Assembly (NCBI GenBank): GCA_018268855.1
Contig: JAFDVR010000017.1
Span: 310,001-374,000 of the forward strand
Direction: 5' to 3'
Length of the DNA: 64,000 nucleotides
Source: Acidobacteriota bacterium
GTDB taxonomy: Bacteria; Acidobacteriota; Terriglobia; Terriglobales; Acidobacteriaceae
Shown here: piece after piece, positions 18,424-28,500 of the stretch
Position numbering within the stretch: the first letter of the stretch is position 1
Layout of the letters: each line of letters starts with the position of its first letter
Notes under the pieces: model-generated
What the model saw: only the letters and a program-made list of their open reading frames with translations
Databases searched by the model: none
Told to the model about the DNA's origin: nothing
Position numbers and translations under genes: made by a program

Positions 18424-19407
18424 ATGAGGCAAATGGCGAACACGTTGATGACTCCTCCCGAGGAACAGCAGCAGGCGGAACCAAAACGCAGCGGGGCAGG
18501 CTATGTCCCGAACCTGGGTCCCGATCCGGAAGTGGAAAAAGGTAACGTCTTTGCCACGTTATGGGGAAATCTCCGCGATGCGTTCTTTCCGGAAAAGCTT
18601 CCGCCCCTCGTTCTTGAATCCAAGCCCGTTCCAGTCGTCGACCGCATGGCGGTCAAGCGCGATCCTGTTTCAACGGGCATCGCCATCGTTCTGCACGCTC
18701 TCGTTTTCCTGATCATCTTTATCGTGGGTAGGAAGGTGATCCAGACCGTTACGCCTCAAAAGACGACAACGATCAGCATGGACGTCCCTCCTCCAGTAAA
18801 GATGAAGCAGGCCGCCAAGTCTCTTCAGGGTGGAGGCGGTCAACGCGGTGCTGCTCCCGTTTCTAAAGGATCTCCACCACCACCGTCCCCCAATCCCATT
18901 GTTCCTCCGTCACAGCCACCTAAGATTCAGCCTCAGCTTGCGATACCTCCGGCTGTCAACTCAGTTGTGAACATGAATAATCCGGCCATGCCGAATCTCG
19001 GTGTAGCAAATGCTCCTAACGTGGGCGTCGCTTCGATGGGGAACGGAAAAGGATCCGGTCTGGGCAGTGGCAATGGCAACGGCGTAGGTCCGGGGAGTGG
19101 TGGGGGTACCGGTGGTGGCCCATTCCAGATCGGTGGGGATGTTTCTGCTCCCACGCTGGTTTATCAGCCTGATCCGGACTACTCAGAGGAGGCGAGAAAA
19201 GCCAAGTTTCAGGGCGAAGTTCTCGTCAATCTGGTTGTCGATGCGCAGGGTAGGCCTACTCGAATCAAAGTGTTACGGCATTTAGGGATGGGATTAGATG
19301 AAAAAGCCGTGGAAGCCGTGGCGAAGTACAAGTTCAAACCGGCTTTAAAGGGCGGAAAACCTGTGCCGGTCGAGCTGAATGTGTCAGTAAACTTCCAGAT
19401 TTTCTAA
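18424..19407 (+). CDS. tonB: TonB-family energy transducer
   Basis: This is a 327-aa inner-membrane protein with an N-terminal cytoplasmic region of about 78 residues, longer than in classical TonB. A single membrane span follows (IAIVLHALVFLIIFIVG), then a Pro/Gly-rich periplasmic linker (PPPPSPNPIVPPSQ, GSGLGSGNGNGVGPGSGGG) and a C-terminal TonB domain (residues 240-327) with YQPDPDYSEEARKAKFQGEV, VDAQGRPTRIKVLRHLG and KYKFKPALKGGKPVPVEL. It would couple the proton-motive force to outer-membrane receptors. ExbB and ExbD are not in the window. The start could also be the ATG at 18433, which has GAGG upstream. Confidence 0.88.
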   Translation: MRQMANTLMTPPEEQQQAEPKRSGAGYVPNLGPDPEVEKGNVFATLWGNLRDAFFPEKLPPLVLESKPVPVVDRMAVKRDPVSTGIAIVLHALVFLIIFIVGRKVIQTVTPQKTTTISMDVPPPVKMKQAAKSLQGGGGQRGAAPVSKGSPPPPSPNPIVPPSQPPKIQPQLAIPPAVNSVVNMNNPAMPNLGVANAPNVGVASMGNGKGSGLGSGNGNGVGPGSGGGTGGGPFQIGGDVSAPTLVYQPDPDYSEEARKAKFQGEVLVNLVVDAQGRPTRIKVLRHLGMGLDEKAVEAVAKYKFKPALKGGKPVPVELNVSVNFQIF

Positions 19408-19480
19408 ACCAATTAAGGCACATTAAGCCAAAAAAAGACATTGGACCCCAAAGATGGGCACAATTTTTGCGGCCTAAAGA

Positions 19481-19507
19481 GGGCCGCAGCCTACACCGCT
19501 GCGGCCC
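19481..19507. terminator. Hairpin between the convergent tonB and CYTH genes
   Basis: There is a 9-bp perfect stem (GGGCCGCAG with CTGCGGCCC, 9-base loop). T-runs are weak on both sides, so a bidirectional terminator is likely but not certain. Confidence 0.5.
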
Positions 19508-20092
19508 TTAAACTCGAGTACAGGCTTCTTCGAAGGTCATGTCCCGGACTGTGCTGCCTGTCTCTGTCTGCCAGAGTTCGAAGAGGCGTCCATAGCTGTC
19601 CGTGAAGCAGTCCTCGGACGAAACACCTAGCCGAGCCACTGTTTTGTCAATCCAGTCGGGCTCGCCTTCGGCTTCGGCGAAGATGCCGATGGGTGTTTCA
19701 TCCAGAACCAACTTGCCTGTGCCGTCGCTGAACTCGGTGCGGAATTTTTCGTAGCGGAAGACCGGCTCGTAGCCGAGTTCGGTGAAGATGGCGCCGAGGG
19801 CTTCACTGTCGCTCAGTTCGGTTTCGGATTCCTGCCGGAACTTGAAGCGTCCGAGCGCCTGTTCGCGTTCGGGATCAGTCGGCTTTTTATGGGTGAGCAC
19901 GGTGGTATCCCCGTATTGGCGGATGCGCAGCAACTGGCGTTGGGCGCGCAGCACGCGGTCGGGTGTGTCGTAGAGCGTGTTGCGCTCCAGGGTGCGCGGC
20001 GTCAGCAGGTCGAAGCCTGCCGCCGATACTGCCGTTAGAAATGCCTGCACATCGCGCACGCGAAACTTCAGCTCAATCTCGGCTGCCACCAT
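19508..20092 (-). CDS. CYTH-domain protein (class IV adenylate cyclase / thiamine triphosphatase-like)
   Basis: This is a 194-aa protein starting at MVAAEIELKF. The CYTH signature ExExK is visible as EIELK at residues 5-9. Basic and acidic residues line the expected tunnel: LRIRQYGDTTVLTHKKP, RYEKFRTEF, LVLDETPIGIFAEAEG. CYTH enzymes act on triphosphorylated substrates with divalent metal; which substrate is used here cannot be told. The longer frame from 20143 runs into the start region of the divergent Sua5 gene and is not supported. The two starts are 32 bases apart. Confidence 0.85.
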   Translation of the reverse strand: MVAAEIELKFRVRDVQAFLTAVSAAGFDLLTPRTLERNTLYDTPDRVLRAQRQLLRIRQYGDTTVLTHKKPTDPEREQALGRFKFRQESETELSDSEALGAIFTELGYEPVFRYEKFRTEFSDGTGKLVLDETPIGIFAEAEGEPDWIDKTVARLGVSSEDCFTDSYGRLFELWQTETGSTVRDMTFEEACTRV

Positions 20093-20124
20093 GCAAGCAG
20101 TATAGGCGGCTATCATCGAAATAG

Positions 20125-21141
20125 ATGGCCTCCGATACGACAAAGCGCGTAACCCAACGTCTCATCGCTTCTGACACGGAGTTGGCCGGCTCCATTCTTC
20201 GCAAGGGGGGCACAGTCGCTATCCCCACGGAGACGGTTTACGGACTGGGCGCTAACGCGCTGAGCGCGGCTGCGGTGGAGCAGATCTTTGAGGCGAAGGG
20301 CCGGCCAAGCTGGGACCCGCTGATCGTGCATATCTCCAATGCCAGTATGCTCAGCCGCGTGGTTCAGTCCGTTCCGGAGAATGCGCGCAAGCTGATGGAT
20401 GCGTTCTGGCCTGGACCGCTTACTTTGCTGCTGAAAAAGAGCGAAATTGTGCCGGATATTGTGACGGCGGGGCGTCCGCTTGTTGGTGTTCGCATGCCCG
20501 ACCATCCTGTGGCGCAGGCGATTATCTCCGCTGCGGGCGTGCCGATTGCCGCGCCCAGCGCCAATCGTTTTGGACACATCAGTCCTACGCGGGCGGAGCA
20601 CGTTCTGGCCGATCTGGATGGGCGCATCGATGCTGTGGTGGATGCGGGGCCTTGTGAAGTGGGCGTGGAATCGACGGTTCTGGATGTGACGCAGTCGCCG
20701 ATGGTCATCTACCGGCCTGGGGCGATCAGTCTGGTGCAGATTGAGCAGGTTGCGGGTCCGGTGGTAATGAATTCAACGCCGGAGGAGCAGGGTGAGCCTG
20801 AGTCTCTTCCTTCGCCCGGCGTGGGGATGCGGCATTATGCTCCGCGCGCGCGCGTGATGCTGGTGCGCGATGAAGAGGAGATGGAGCATGCGGTGGGGAA
20901 CGCCAATGTAAAGGCGATTGGGGTGCTTTTGCCGCCTCGATGGAGTGCGCCTGAGAATGTAACCGTGGTTTGGTGGGAGTCGCTCGCCGATCCGGCTGCG
21001 CTGGCGCATACGTTGTTTGATCGTTTGCGGACCTTGGATGCGATGAACGTGGATTGCATCATTGTTCCGCTGCCGGTTGGGCAGGGGGAGTTGTCGGCGG
21101 CGTTAGAAGACCGGTTGCGGAAGGCGGCGTGGGTGCGGTGA
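20125..21141 (+). CDS. Threonylcarbamoyl-AMP synthase, Sua5 type
   Basis: This 338-aa protein makes threonylcarbamoyl-adenylate from Thr, bicarbonate and ATP for the t6A37 modification of ANN-decoding tRNAs. The YrdC domain shows PTETVYGLGANALS, KGRPSWDPLIVH and the nucleotide site PSANRFGHISPTRAEHV. A linker (SPGVGMRHYAPRARVML) leads to the C-terminal Sua5 domain, distinguishing it from the shorter TsaC. The last part uses more GTG, GCG and TTG codons than the first. The gene is divergent from the CYTH gene, and its 3' flank is filled with repeats. Confidence 0.93.
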   Translation: MASDTTKRVTQRLIASDTELAGSILRKGGTVAIPTETVYGLGANALSAAAVEQIFEAKGRPSWDPLIVHISNASMLSRVVQSVPENARKLMDAFWPGPLTLLLKKSEIVPDIVTAGRPLVGVRMPDHPVAQAIISAAGVPIAAPSANRFGHISPTRAEHVLADLDGRIDAVVDAGPCEVGVESTVLDVTQSPMVIYRPGAISLVQIEQVAGPVVMNSTPEEQGEPESLPSPGVGMRHYAPRARVMLVRDEEEMEHAVGNANVKAIGVLLPPRWSAPENVTVVWWESLADPAALAHTLFDRLRTLDAMNVDCIIVPLPVGQGELSAALEDRLRKAAWVR

Positions 21142-21152
21142 GGATTTTTATA

Positions 21153-21225
21153 GGTCGCGCCCTTGCGCGAGCGATGCTTCGCATCGCGGAAAAGCAGATT
21201 CCTCGCTTTGCTCGGAATGACAATT
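21153..21225. repeat. REP-like dispersed repeat, type A
   Basis: The layout is GGTCGCGC, a small palindrome (GCGATGC TTC GCATCGC), then CGGAAAAGCAGATTCCTC, and CTCGGAATGACAATT. A near copy with the same order of blocks occurs at 50826-50899 and a partial one at 14751-14795. Spurious short ORFs cross this region on both strands; none has a ribosome site. Confidence 0.75.
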
Positions 21226-21278
21226 CAGTGGCGGATGAATAGGGTTCGCAAAGCCTAGCGGTCGCGCTCCGCGCGATG

Positions 21279-21349
21279 GATGTTCGCGTTCCGCGAACAT
21301 CGGCAAAAGCAGGTTTCTCCACTCGCGCTTTGCGCTCGGTCGAAATGAC
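21279..21349. repeat. REP-like dispersed repeat, type B
   Basis: It starts with a perfect 10-bp hairpin (GATGTTCGCG at 21279-21288 with its complement at 21292-21301), then GGCAAAAGCAGGTTTCTCC, and ends CTCGGTCGAAATGAC. A copy with a few substitutions lies at 55086-55156. It fills the rest of the 266-base gap between the Sua5 and holB genes. Confidence 0.75.
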
Positions 21350-21407
21350 GATTCTGACTTGCGACCAAGGAGAGCGCCAAGCGAAGCGATTCGCCGTGCG
21401 CGCAGCA

Positions 21408-22538
21408 CTAGCGTTTGACGCCGGCCATCTCTTCGGCGAAGGCGTCGAGAGCGAGGGAGCGGAGGAGGTTCCGGCGCATGCCGCTGCGGACTTTGTCCAT
21501 GCCTACTACGGCGCGTTCGATCCATGCGAAGTCTACGTTGCCGGAAATTTTGTCGAGTTCGGGGCGGATGTCTACGTTGCGGACACGTTCGGGCACACCG
21601 GAGAGGATGCTCAACAGGTCCTGCAAAAGGGAAGCAAGCGCGGAGAGCATGGTAGAGGTCTTGACCTGTCCTTCGGCGCCTGCGCGGTAGCTTTCTGTCA
21701 TGCGGAAGAGGGCGGAGTGGTCGGTGTCGGCCACGGCGCCGCGCAGGATGACCAGCGCGTCTGTTCGCGCAGCCTGGTAGGCGGCGATGTCAAAGCCGAG
21801 AGCACGACCGACAGCACCTTCAGAGAGACGGGCGACGAGCGCGCGTTGCGCTGGCTTCCATTCGGGACGGCGCTCGGCGAGGACCATCTCCATCTCCTCT
21901 GCGGGGACCTGGCCGAGGCGCACGACTCCGCAGCGTGAGCGGATGGTGGGCAGCAGTTCGCCGGGATTTTCTGCCAGCAGAATCAGGTGCGCGTATGGCG
22001 GCGGTTCTTCCAGTAGCTTGAGCAGGGAATTCGCCGCTTCCTTCATAAACTGCGCGGCAGTGAAGATGTAGACCTTGCGCGGGGCTTCAGATGGGGCGCG
22101 TTGCGCACTGTGGATGACGCTGCGCACCTGCCCCAGCTTGATGAGCAGTTGAGGAGGATCGGGCGGCACGACCAGAACGTCAGGGTGCGTCTGGATAAGG
22201 ATGCGCGTTTCTTTTTTGTCGACCTCGCGCATCTCGTCGCGTGCGGCCACTGCGGTCTCGATGAGTGGGGAGAGAGCAGTCGCTTCGGCGATGCGGGTGC
22301 AGTTTGCGCAGACGCCGCAGAAGGTGGCAAGCGAAATGCCATTAGAGAGGAGATCGCGCGGCTGTCGTTCGCAATTCAGCGTCTGCGCCAGCATAATGGC
22401 GAGCGTGTATTTGCCTGCGCCGAGTGGACCCGTAATGAGCAGGGAGTGGGGCAGCCGTCCGGCAGCGATGGCTGTACGCACCTGTTGCACCGATTCATCG
22501 TTGCCTACAAATTCGTTGAAAGAGGTCAGCGCCGCCAT
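21408..22538 (-). CDS. holB: DNA polymerase III delta' subunit
   Basis: This is a 376-aa AAA+ clamp-loader subunit. Walker A is GPLGAGKYTL. A four-cysteine zinc module follows (CGVCANC with an upstream Cys), and the sensor region reads KVYIFTAAQFMKEAANSLLKLLEEPP, the typical delta'/gamma segment. It then has LILLAENPGELLPTIRSRC. The catalytic core of the polymerase, dnaE, is also in this window but 40 kb away. Part of the C-terminus approaches a repeat-rich region, but the reading frame is intact. Confidence 0.88.
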   Translation of the reverse strand: MAALTSFNEFVGNDESVQQVRTAIAAGRLPHSLLITGPLGAGKYTLAIMLAQTLNCERQPRDLLSNGISLATFCGVCANCTRIAEATALSPLIETAVAARDEMREVDKKETRILIQTHPDVLVVPPDPPQLLIKLGQVRSVIHSAQRAPSEAPRKVYIFTAAQFMKEAANSLLKLLEEPPPYAHLILLAENPGELLPTIRSRCGVVRLGQVPAEEMEMVLAERRPEWKPAQRALVARLSEGAVGRALGFDIAAYQAARTDALVILRGAVADTDHSALFRMTESYRAGAEGQVKTSTMLSALASLLQDLLSILSGVPERVRNVDIRPELDKISGNVDFAWIERAVVGMDKVRSGMRRNLLRSLALDAFAEEMAGVKR

Positions 22539-22640
22539 ACCTGCAAGGATACCTTTTTGGGGAGTTGTGGATAGGTTGGGTTTGGCGCTTCTTAATTCCA
22601 GCAGTTTCCCGATAATGTCGTTCTGCTCCGGGCGAAATAC

Positions 22641-22669
22641 AGAGATCCTTCACTGCGTTCAGGATGACG
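22641..22669. repeat. Degenerate REP-like repeat between holB and the HAD gene
   Basis: GAGATCCTTCACTGCGTTC followed by AGGATGAC has the same architecture as the type A and B repeats (CCTC.CT.CG.TC.GAATGAC) with substitutions. Only this single short block is present. Confidence 0.4.
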
Positions 22670-22672
22670 GCG

Positions 22673-23377
22673 CTAAAACAGTTGGGCTAATTGGCTGAAG
22701 CGTTCGAGCGTGACGAGGCGCGGACCTTCCGCCGGTGGGTGGACTTCTTCTTCCTCCAGTACCCATGTATTGGGGTGCGGGATGTAGATGGCGTTGAAGC
22801 CGGCGGCCAGTGCGGGGTTGATATCGCTTTTGGGAGAGTTGCCGATCATCCATGTGCGGTCGAGTTCGCAGGCGTGACGGCAGTGTAGGGCGCAGTAGGC
22901 GTCTGTGTGTTTTTCGCGCAGGACTTCTACGTCGTGGAAGTATTGCTCCAGGCCTGAGTTGCGGAGTTTTTTGCGTTGCTCGTCGTCTGCTCCCTTGGTG
23001 ACCAGCAGAAGGCGATGACGCTGATGCAGATGATGCAGTGTTTCGCGCACACCATCGAGCAGAAGCATCTCTTCGCCGGCGATGATGGCGGTGAAGCGGT
23101 CGATCTCGGAGCGGTGTTCCGTTGTGGCCTTTATGCCGGCGAGTTCTTCGAAGCAGATGGCGAGCGACTCCCGGAATGCAGCCAGCCCGTATCCATGCAC
23201 CTTTACGCGCTCATGCTCGATGCGGTTGAGATGTCCGCGCACTTCGGTGGGGGTGTGTGTTTTGTGGTCGAGAAATTCAATGAAGCTGGCAATCGCGCGG
23301 TCGAAGAGGATGTTGTTCTCCCACAGCGTGTCGTCTGCGTCGATCATCAGTATTTGACCAGGTGGATACAGGTGCAT
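22673..23377 (-). CDS. HAD-superfamily phosphatase
   Basis: This is a 234-aa cytoplasmic protein. Motif I is IDADDTLW with the nucleophile D13 and acid/base D15; motif II is LLLVTKGADD and motif IV is MIGNSPKSDINPALAAGFNA. A helical cap occupies roughly residues 20-115. The substrate cannot be inferred. It is divergent from the membrane-protein gene at 23415, with only about 40 bases between the starts, so their promoters must overlap. Confidence 0.85.
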   Translation of the reverse strand: MHLYPPGQILMIDADDTLWENNILFDRAIASFIEFLDHKTHTPTEVRGHLNRIEHERVKVHGYGLAAFRESLAICFEELAGIKATTEHRSEIDRFTAIIAGEEMLLLDGVRETLHHLHQRHRLLLVTKGADDEQRKKLRNSGLEQYFHDVEVLREKHTDAYCALHCRHACELDRTWMIGNSPKSDINPALAAGFNAIYIPHPNTWVLEEEEVHPPAEGPRLVTLERFSQLAQLF

Positions 23378-23414
23378 GGCATCAGTGTAGTTGTTACACT
23401 TCCTTCATCCTCGC

Positions 23415-25442
23415 ATGCCTTTGATGTTGCACGACATTGTTGAAGTTTTCGCTGCGACAGCAGTAATGCCTCTCCTGCTCTTTCTTCCGGGATATGCCAT
23501 CGTCTCTCTACTCTTCCCGGACGAACTTGAACCGCAAAAGCGTTTTGTCACCTGGATGTGGGCAGTCGCTATCTCGTTTGCAACGGTCCCAGTGCTGATC
23601 TATCTGGCTGCTCGTTGGGGATCGTTGATCTTTCCTGCAGTCGGTCTGCTTGTGCTCGATATGTTGGGACTGCGGCAACTCATCCGCCGCGGCGAACTTC
23701 ACATCCATGCAAAAACAATTTGCTGGATAGCCATCTGGCTTATCTTCGTTCTGGTCGAAACGATCGACCTGTCTTGGCGCGGACATCTCTATGTGAGCGG
23801 TATGGTGCTCGATCACAGCTACCGTGTCGCGTTCATCCAGACCATTGCCACGCACGGAGTTCCACCGCAAAATCCGCTTTACTTTCCCGGTGAGGCACAG
23901 CCGCTGCGTTATTACTACTTCTGGTATGCGCTTTGCGCATTGCCGGTGCGATTTTTGCACCTGGAGCCACGTGCCGTTCTTGTTGCCAGTTGCATTGCAG
24001 TAGGGCTTGCGCTGGTGAGCATGGTCTGGCTATATACGCAAAGTCTCTTCGATGGACACGGAAAATATATCGGCACTGCGTTATTGGCTGTGACCGGACT
24101 TGATGTTCTGGTGGTCATTGCAAATACGGCGAGTGGTGTTCCGCTCGATATCGATCCAGAGTGGTGGTCGCGTGATCAGGTCACTTCATGGGTCGATACA
24201 GTGCTCTGGGTGCCCCATCATGCTGCGGCTTTGATCGCTGCGCTAACCGCACTTCTGTTGCTTTGGAAAAATCCGGTCCCTCGTTCGTCTCGATTACGTT
24301 GGATTACTGTTCCGCTTGCTGCTTTGGGTATCTCCTCTGCCTTCGGCCTATCAGCCTACGTAGGTCTCGCGATTGTTCTTTTACTCGCAATGTGGTCACT
24401 TTGGTTATTAAAGAAAGGGGAGCGCACGCAGGCGGCACAGACCATTCTCGCGATTGTTCTCTCAGCTATCCCATCTCTGCCACTCCTGCTGGAGTTATCT
24501 GCACGTACTGGCAGTGGTCATGCGCCGATTGCATTCGGCATTCGTGAAATGGTGCATGTGGATGTTTTCAACGAGTTGCTTGCATCCCCTATACATAGCC
24601 ATCCTCAACTTACGTCCGTTTTCCTGCGGCTACTTTTATTGCCAATCGGTTATTTCGTTGAGTTCGGCGCATTTGGAATCGCTTTCTTCATTGCACTTCA
24701 GCAAAACAAACGGTCATCAACGCAGCATTCTCCTCGCGCTTCACTCCTCTTTCTTACAGTCGCATCGCTAATCCTCTGCACCTTCATTCGTTCTACGGCA
24801 ATACAGAACAACGACTTCGGTTACCGTTCCGTTTTGCTCACACAGTTTTTTCTCCTGTTGCTTACAACGGACGTCATTGTCCGATGGCGTAACCAAGGCA
24901 GTAGATGGAATTTCCGAAGCGCTCTTCTTGCCGGGATGATTTTCGTTGGATTGGCTGGCTCCGCCTATCAGATTGTTGTGCTTCGGGTATACGCTTTTCG
25001 CTCGCCTCACAATGCAGAGGTCGCATACGATTTACGCAGCGGTTATAAACAATTGCAGAGGATTGCTGCACCTGCGGACGTTATTGAATGGGAACCTTCC
25101 CCTGCGCTTACTGCTGATCTGCAACCTGAACGTCTTGAGCATGCCTTGCACTTGCTTTATGCGGATCATCAAACAGCTTCTACGGATGACGATTGCGGGT
25201 CCCCCTTTGGAGGCAAGCCCACTTTCTGTGGCTCTCTGCAAAGAGACTTGCTGCGACTCAATCGAGGCGCAGACCAAGCTGCAGCTATAGAAATCTGCGA
25301 TCGCTGGGGTATCCGCTATCTGGTTGCAACTGAATCTGAACCCGTATGGAAGATGAGAGAAGCCTGGCCCTGGAGATTGCCACCTGTCGTCCAGTTACCT
25401 CATATGCGCGTAGTAACCTGCGGCCAAACAAAATTGCCCTGA
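23415..25442 (+). CDS. Polytopic membrane protein, possible glycosyltransferase of the GT-C type
   Basis: This is a protein of about 675 aa with many hydrophobic spans, and a soluble C-terminal part from about residue 545. The first third contains an extracytoplasmic segment with LDHSYRVAFIQTIATHGVPP and YYYFWYALCALPVRF, which resembles loop regions of GT-C membrane glycosyltransferases. No catalytic motif is certain. The start is either the ATG at 23415 or at 23424; the upstream TTG has no support. Base composition is somewhat lower in GC than its neighbours and similar to the kinase gene that follows 81 bases downstream on the same strand. Confidence 0.6.
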   Translation: MPLMLHDIVEVFAATAVMPLLLFLPGYAIVSLLFPDELEPQKRFVTWMWAVAISFATVPVLIYLAARWGSLIFPAVGLLVLDMLGLRQLIRRGELHIHAKTICWIAIWLIFVLVETIDLSWRGHLYVSGMVLDHSYRVAFIQTIATHGVPPQNPLYFPGEAQPLRYYYFWYALCALPVRFLHLEPRAVLVASCIAVGLALVSMVWLYTQSLFDGHGKYIGTALLAVTGLDVLVVIANTASGVPLDIDPEWWSRDQVTSWVDTVLWVPHHAAALIAALTALLLLWKNPVPRSSRLRWITVPLAALGISSAFGLSAYVGLAIVLLLAMWSLWLLKKGERTQAAQTILAIVLSAIPSLPLLLELSARTGSGHAPIAFGIREMVHVDVFNELLASPIHSHPQLTSVFLRLLLLPIGYFVEFGAFGIAFFIALQQNKRSSTQHSPRASLLFLTVASLILCTFIRSTAIQNNDFGYRSVLLTQFFLLLLTTDVIVRWRNQGSRWNFRSALLAGMIFVGLAGSAYQIVVLRVYAFRSPHNAEVAYDLRSGYKQLQRIAAPADVIEWEPSPALTADLQPERLEHALHLLYADHQTASTDDDCGSPFGGKPTFCGSLQRDLLRLNRGADQAAAIEICDRWGIRYLVATESEPVWKMREAWPWRLPPVVQLPHMRVVTCGQTKLP

Positions 25443-25523
25443 TACTGGTGCGTCCACGATATGATGGCGAAACTTCATTTCATTGTTTAGGCTGTTATTT
25501 GAAAGCAGCTTGAGAAGGGTTCG

Positions 25524-28500
25524 ATGCAGTTTCCCCCTGGATATCGCCTGGGGCCTTACGAAGTTACAGGGCATCTCGGCACCGGTGGCATGGGCACGGT
25601 TCTCCGCGCAGTGGACACGCGTCTTCATCGCGAAGTCGCAATTAAGGTCCTACATACGGATCTTGCCATGCCTGGTCTCAGGGAACGCTTTCTCCGCGAA
25701 GCACGTGCAGCCTCGTCGCTCAACCATCCCAACATCTGCACTGTTTATGACATTGGTGAGCAGCACGGCGAGTTGTACATGGTGATGGAACTGCTCCATG
25801 GTGAAACACTCAAAGACACCCTTGAACACGGTGCTCTGTCCACAGAAACTGTTATTGATATTGCGCGTCAGATTGCGGATGCTCTCGCCGCTGCCCACTC
25901 CAATGGCATCATTCATCGCGACATCAAGCCCGCCAATATATTTCTCGTTCCGCGCCCTAATGGTACGCATCAGGGCAAGGTACTCGACTTTGGCCTCGCA
26001 AAGATGGAGACTGCGTATCGCGAGCACAGCCGCCTCTCCATGGGATTAACGACTATGGGCGCTACGGTAGGTACAGTAGCGTACATGTCTCCGGAACAGG
26101 CCAAAGGAGAAACACTTGACGCACGCTCCGATCTTTTCTCACTGGGTGCTGTGCTGTATGAAATGGTTACCGGTACCGTGCCATTTCACGGAGCCACCAG
26201 TGCGATCGTTTTTGTCGAACTTCTTAGTAATGATCCGCCACCCATCCGGGATTGGAACAAAAACATACCGCCTGAACTGGACCAGGTGATCTATCGGCTC
26301 CTTGAAAAAGATCGCACGAATCGCTATCAGAATGCCGCGGAGCTCTACCGCGTCCTTGAGCGTTTATTTTCACGTCCGCAAATATCGGCACAAACTGAAA
26401 AGCCCAAAACTCCGCCGATCGAACCGGAAGAACCGAATGTGCGGGACCGTAAGCTGCCATCCAGACAAGTGCCCTCACGCACCTCTCAATCATCTTCTGT
26501 TTCCAGCAAACGGACTTCGCTACCTCCGAGGCCAAGCATTCAGATAGAAGCGGTCGAGCCGCTATCACTGGCACACACGCAAAAAACTTCCTCTAATTCT
26601 TCTGCTATACCTCACTCACGTGTTGTCACGGATGAATCTGCAGGCCACATCCACGAAGAAACATATGCTAATAACCATGACAGCAGAATCAGAATCTATA
26701 CCATTGTCATCATCTTCATTGCAGTCTTACTCGCAATAGGTTTTTTATGGTGGCGCACGCACGCTTCATCTGCATCGATTGTTGCAGCGACAGATCCCAT
26801 TCAGATTACGACGATAGAAAATCTTACTGGTGACGGCACGCTCAATGGCATTTCTGCGCTTGCCCTTGAGTTGCAGATCGCGCAATCGCCCAAGTTCAAT
26901 GTTCGCGGAGAGTCAAATTTCCGTAATGCGTTGCCATTAAACTCACAGCCGAATGCAATGGGTGCAGCCGCCGCCAGGGAAATAGCCCAGAAGCTCGGCG
27001 CCGCAATCTACATTTATGGCACTCTCACCTCCGTTGGGCCGCAGCAATATAAATTGAGCGTGGAAGCCATTCGCGTCGATGACAACCGGCGTATTGCTAC
27101 GGAAGAAGAGCAAGTCATCCACCGTCAATCGCTGCTCGCTGCCATTGAACACATCGCACAGCATCTCCGTGCAGATTTTGGAGAAGCCGATGCAAGCATC
27201 GCAGCCAGTAATGTGCCGCTTGCACTCTCTGCTACATTGTCGTTGCCTGCATTCCAATCGCTTCAGCAAGCGCGATCTGCATGGGCAGCAGGCGATTATG
27301 TTTCTGCAGGCGCTGCCTACCGGCAAGCCCTTTCTGCCGATCCAAACTTCAATTTTGCGCGGATCGAACTCGCTTTTATGCAACTCCAGGTTGGTGCCGA
27401 GCCTGCGGCGAAAGCAAATCTTCAAGCAGCAGCACCATTACTCAATAAAGGCACGACGGCCGAAAAATTTGAATTGCAAGCATTGACTAAGCTCGTTTCC
27501 GGCGATCCTGCCGCATCTGCCGAAATTGCACGACAATGGACCGAGCAGAGGCCCTCTGATGCGCAGGCCTACGTTATCTTTGCCTCCGGTTTACGTCTCT
27601 CCGGACGTTTCACGGATGCGGAACAGCCTGCGCGCACGGCCCTCTCACTTAACCCATTCAGCGTGAACGCCATCTCACAAGCCGAACGCAACATGCTTGC
27701 ACTTAATCGCTTTGAATCGATCGTCCAGACCGAAGAGCGCAGCGCACGTTTTGGCGTTCACCATCCAGGCATGCAATTACTGGGTGCATATTCCTTAGGT
27801 CGTATCAACGATCCATCTGAACAGCACGAATATATCGCACCGATTGGCAAGCATGTGCGCGATCAGATGCATCTCGCCACCTATCAGGACAACACCGGCC
27901 AACTCAACGCTGGCGCTCTCACTTGGAATGCAGCCGCAGATGCACTGGCCACGGAACCTACTACCGCTTCAGCCGCCATCTCGCTTCGGCAGACAGCCGC
28001 CCTAAACCGTGCGATGGCAGGGGACTGCGCCGCTGCCCATATTTTTCTTACGCGTTCCGCCAATATCGGCGAAATGAGTGCTACAGCTATTTTCCATCGC
28101 GGCCTGGCCGCCGTGACGTGCGGTGATACTCCAACTGCCTCCGCTATGGAAAGCGCATTGCAATCCCGCTTTACCCATGAGCCAGTTGCAGCAATGTATC
28201 TGCTGCCGAATTTGTCGGCAGCCATTGCGCTTGCATCAGGCTCTCCCGATAGGGCGCTGGCGCTGCTATCAACAGCGCGTGGACCAGCCAGTACTACACT
28301 TACTCCTTACCTGCGAGCGCTCGCGCATCTTTCACTCCATCAATACGATGTGGCTCTCGTAAGTTTCCAAACTGTGCTTACCAACAGGGGAGTGGCCATG
28401 CTAACAAATACGATTCTTTATCCCATCGCACAGCGCCGGTTAGCAGAGACCTACGCCGCCATGGGCGACAAGTCGAACGCATCCCATGCCTATGCTGAGT

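Noticed and set aside
21148..21525. Short ORFs with CHSEQSEES or SFRAKRGI strings
   Set aside because: These are translations of the REP-like repeats; the same strings appear wherever the repeat lies.
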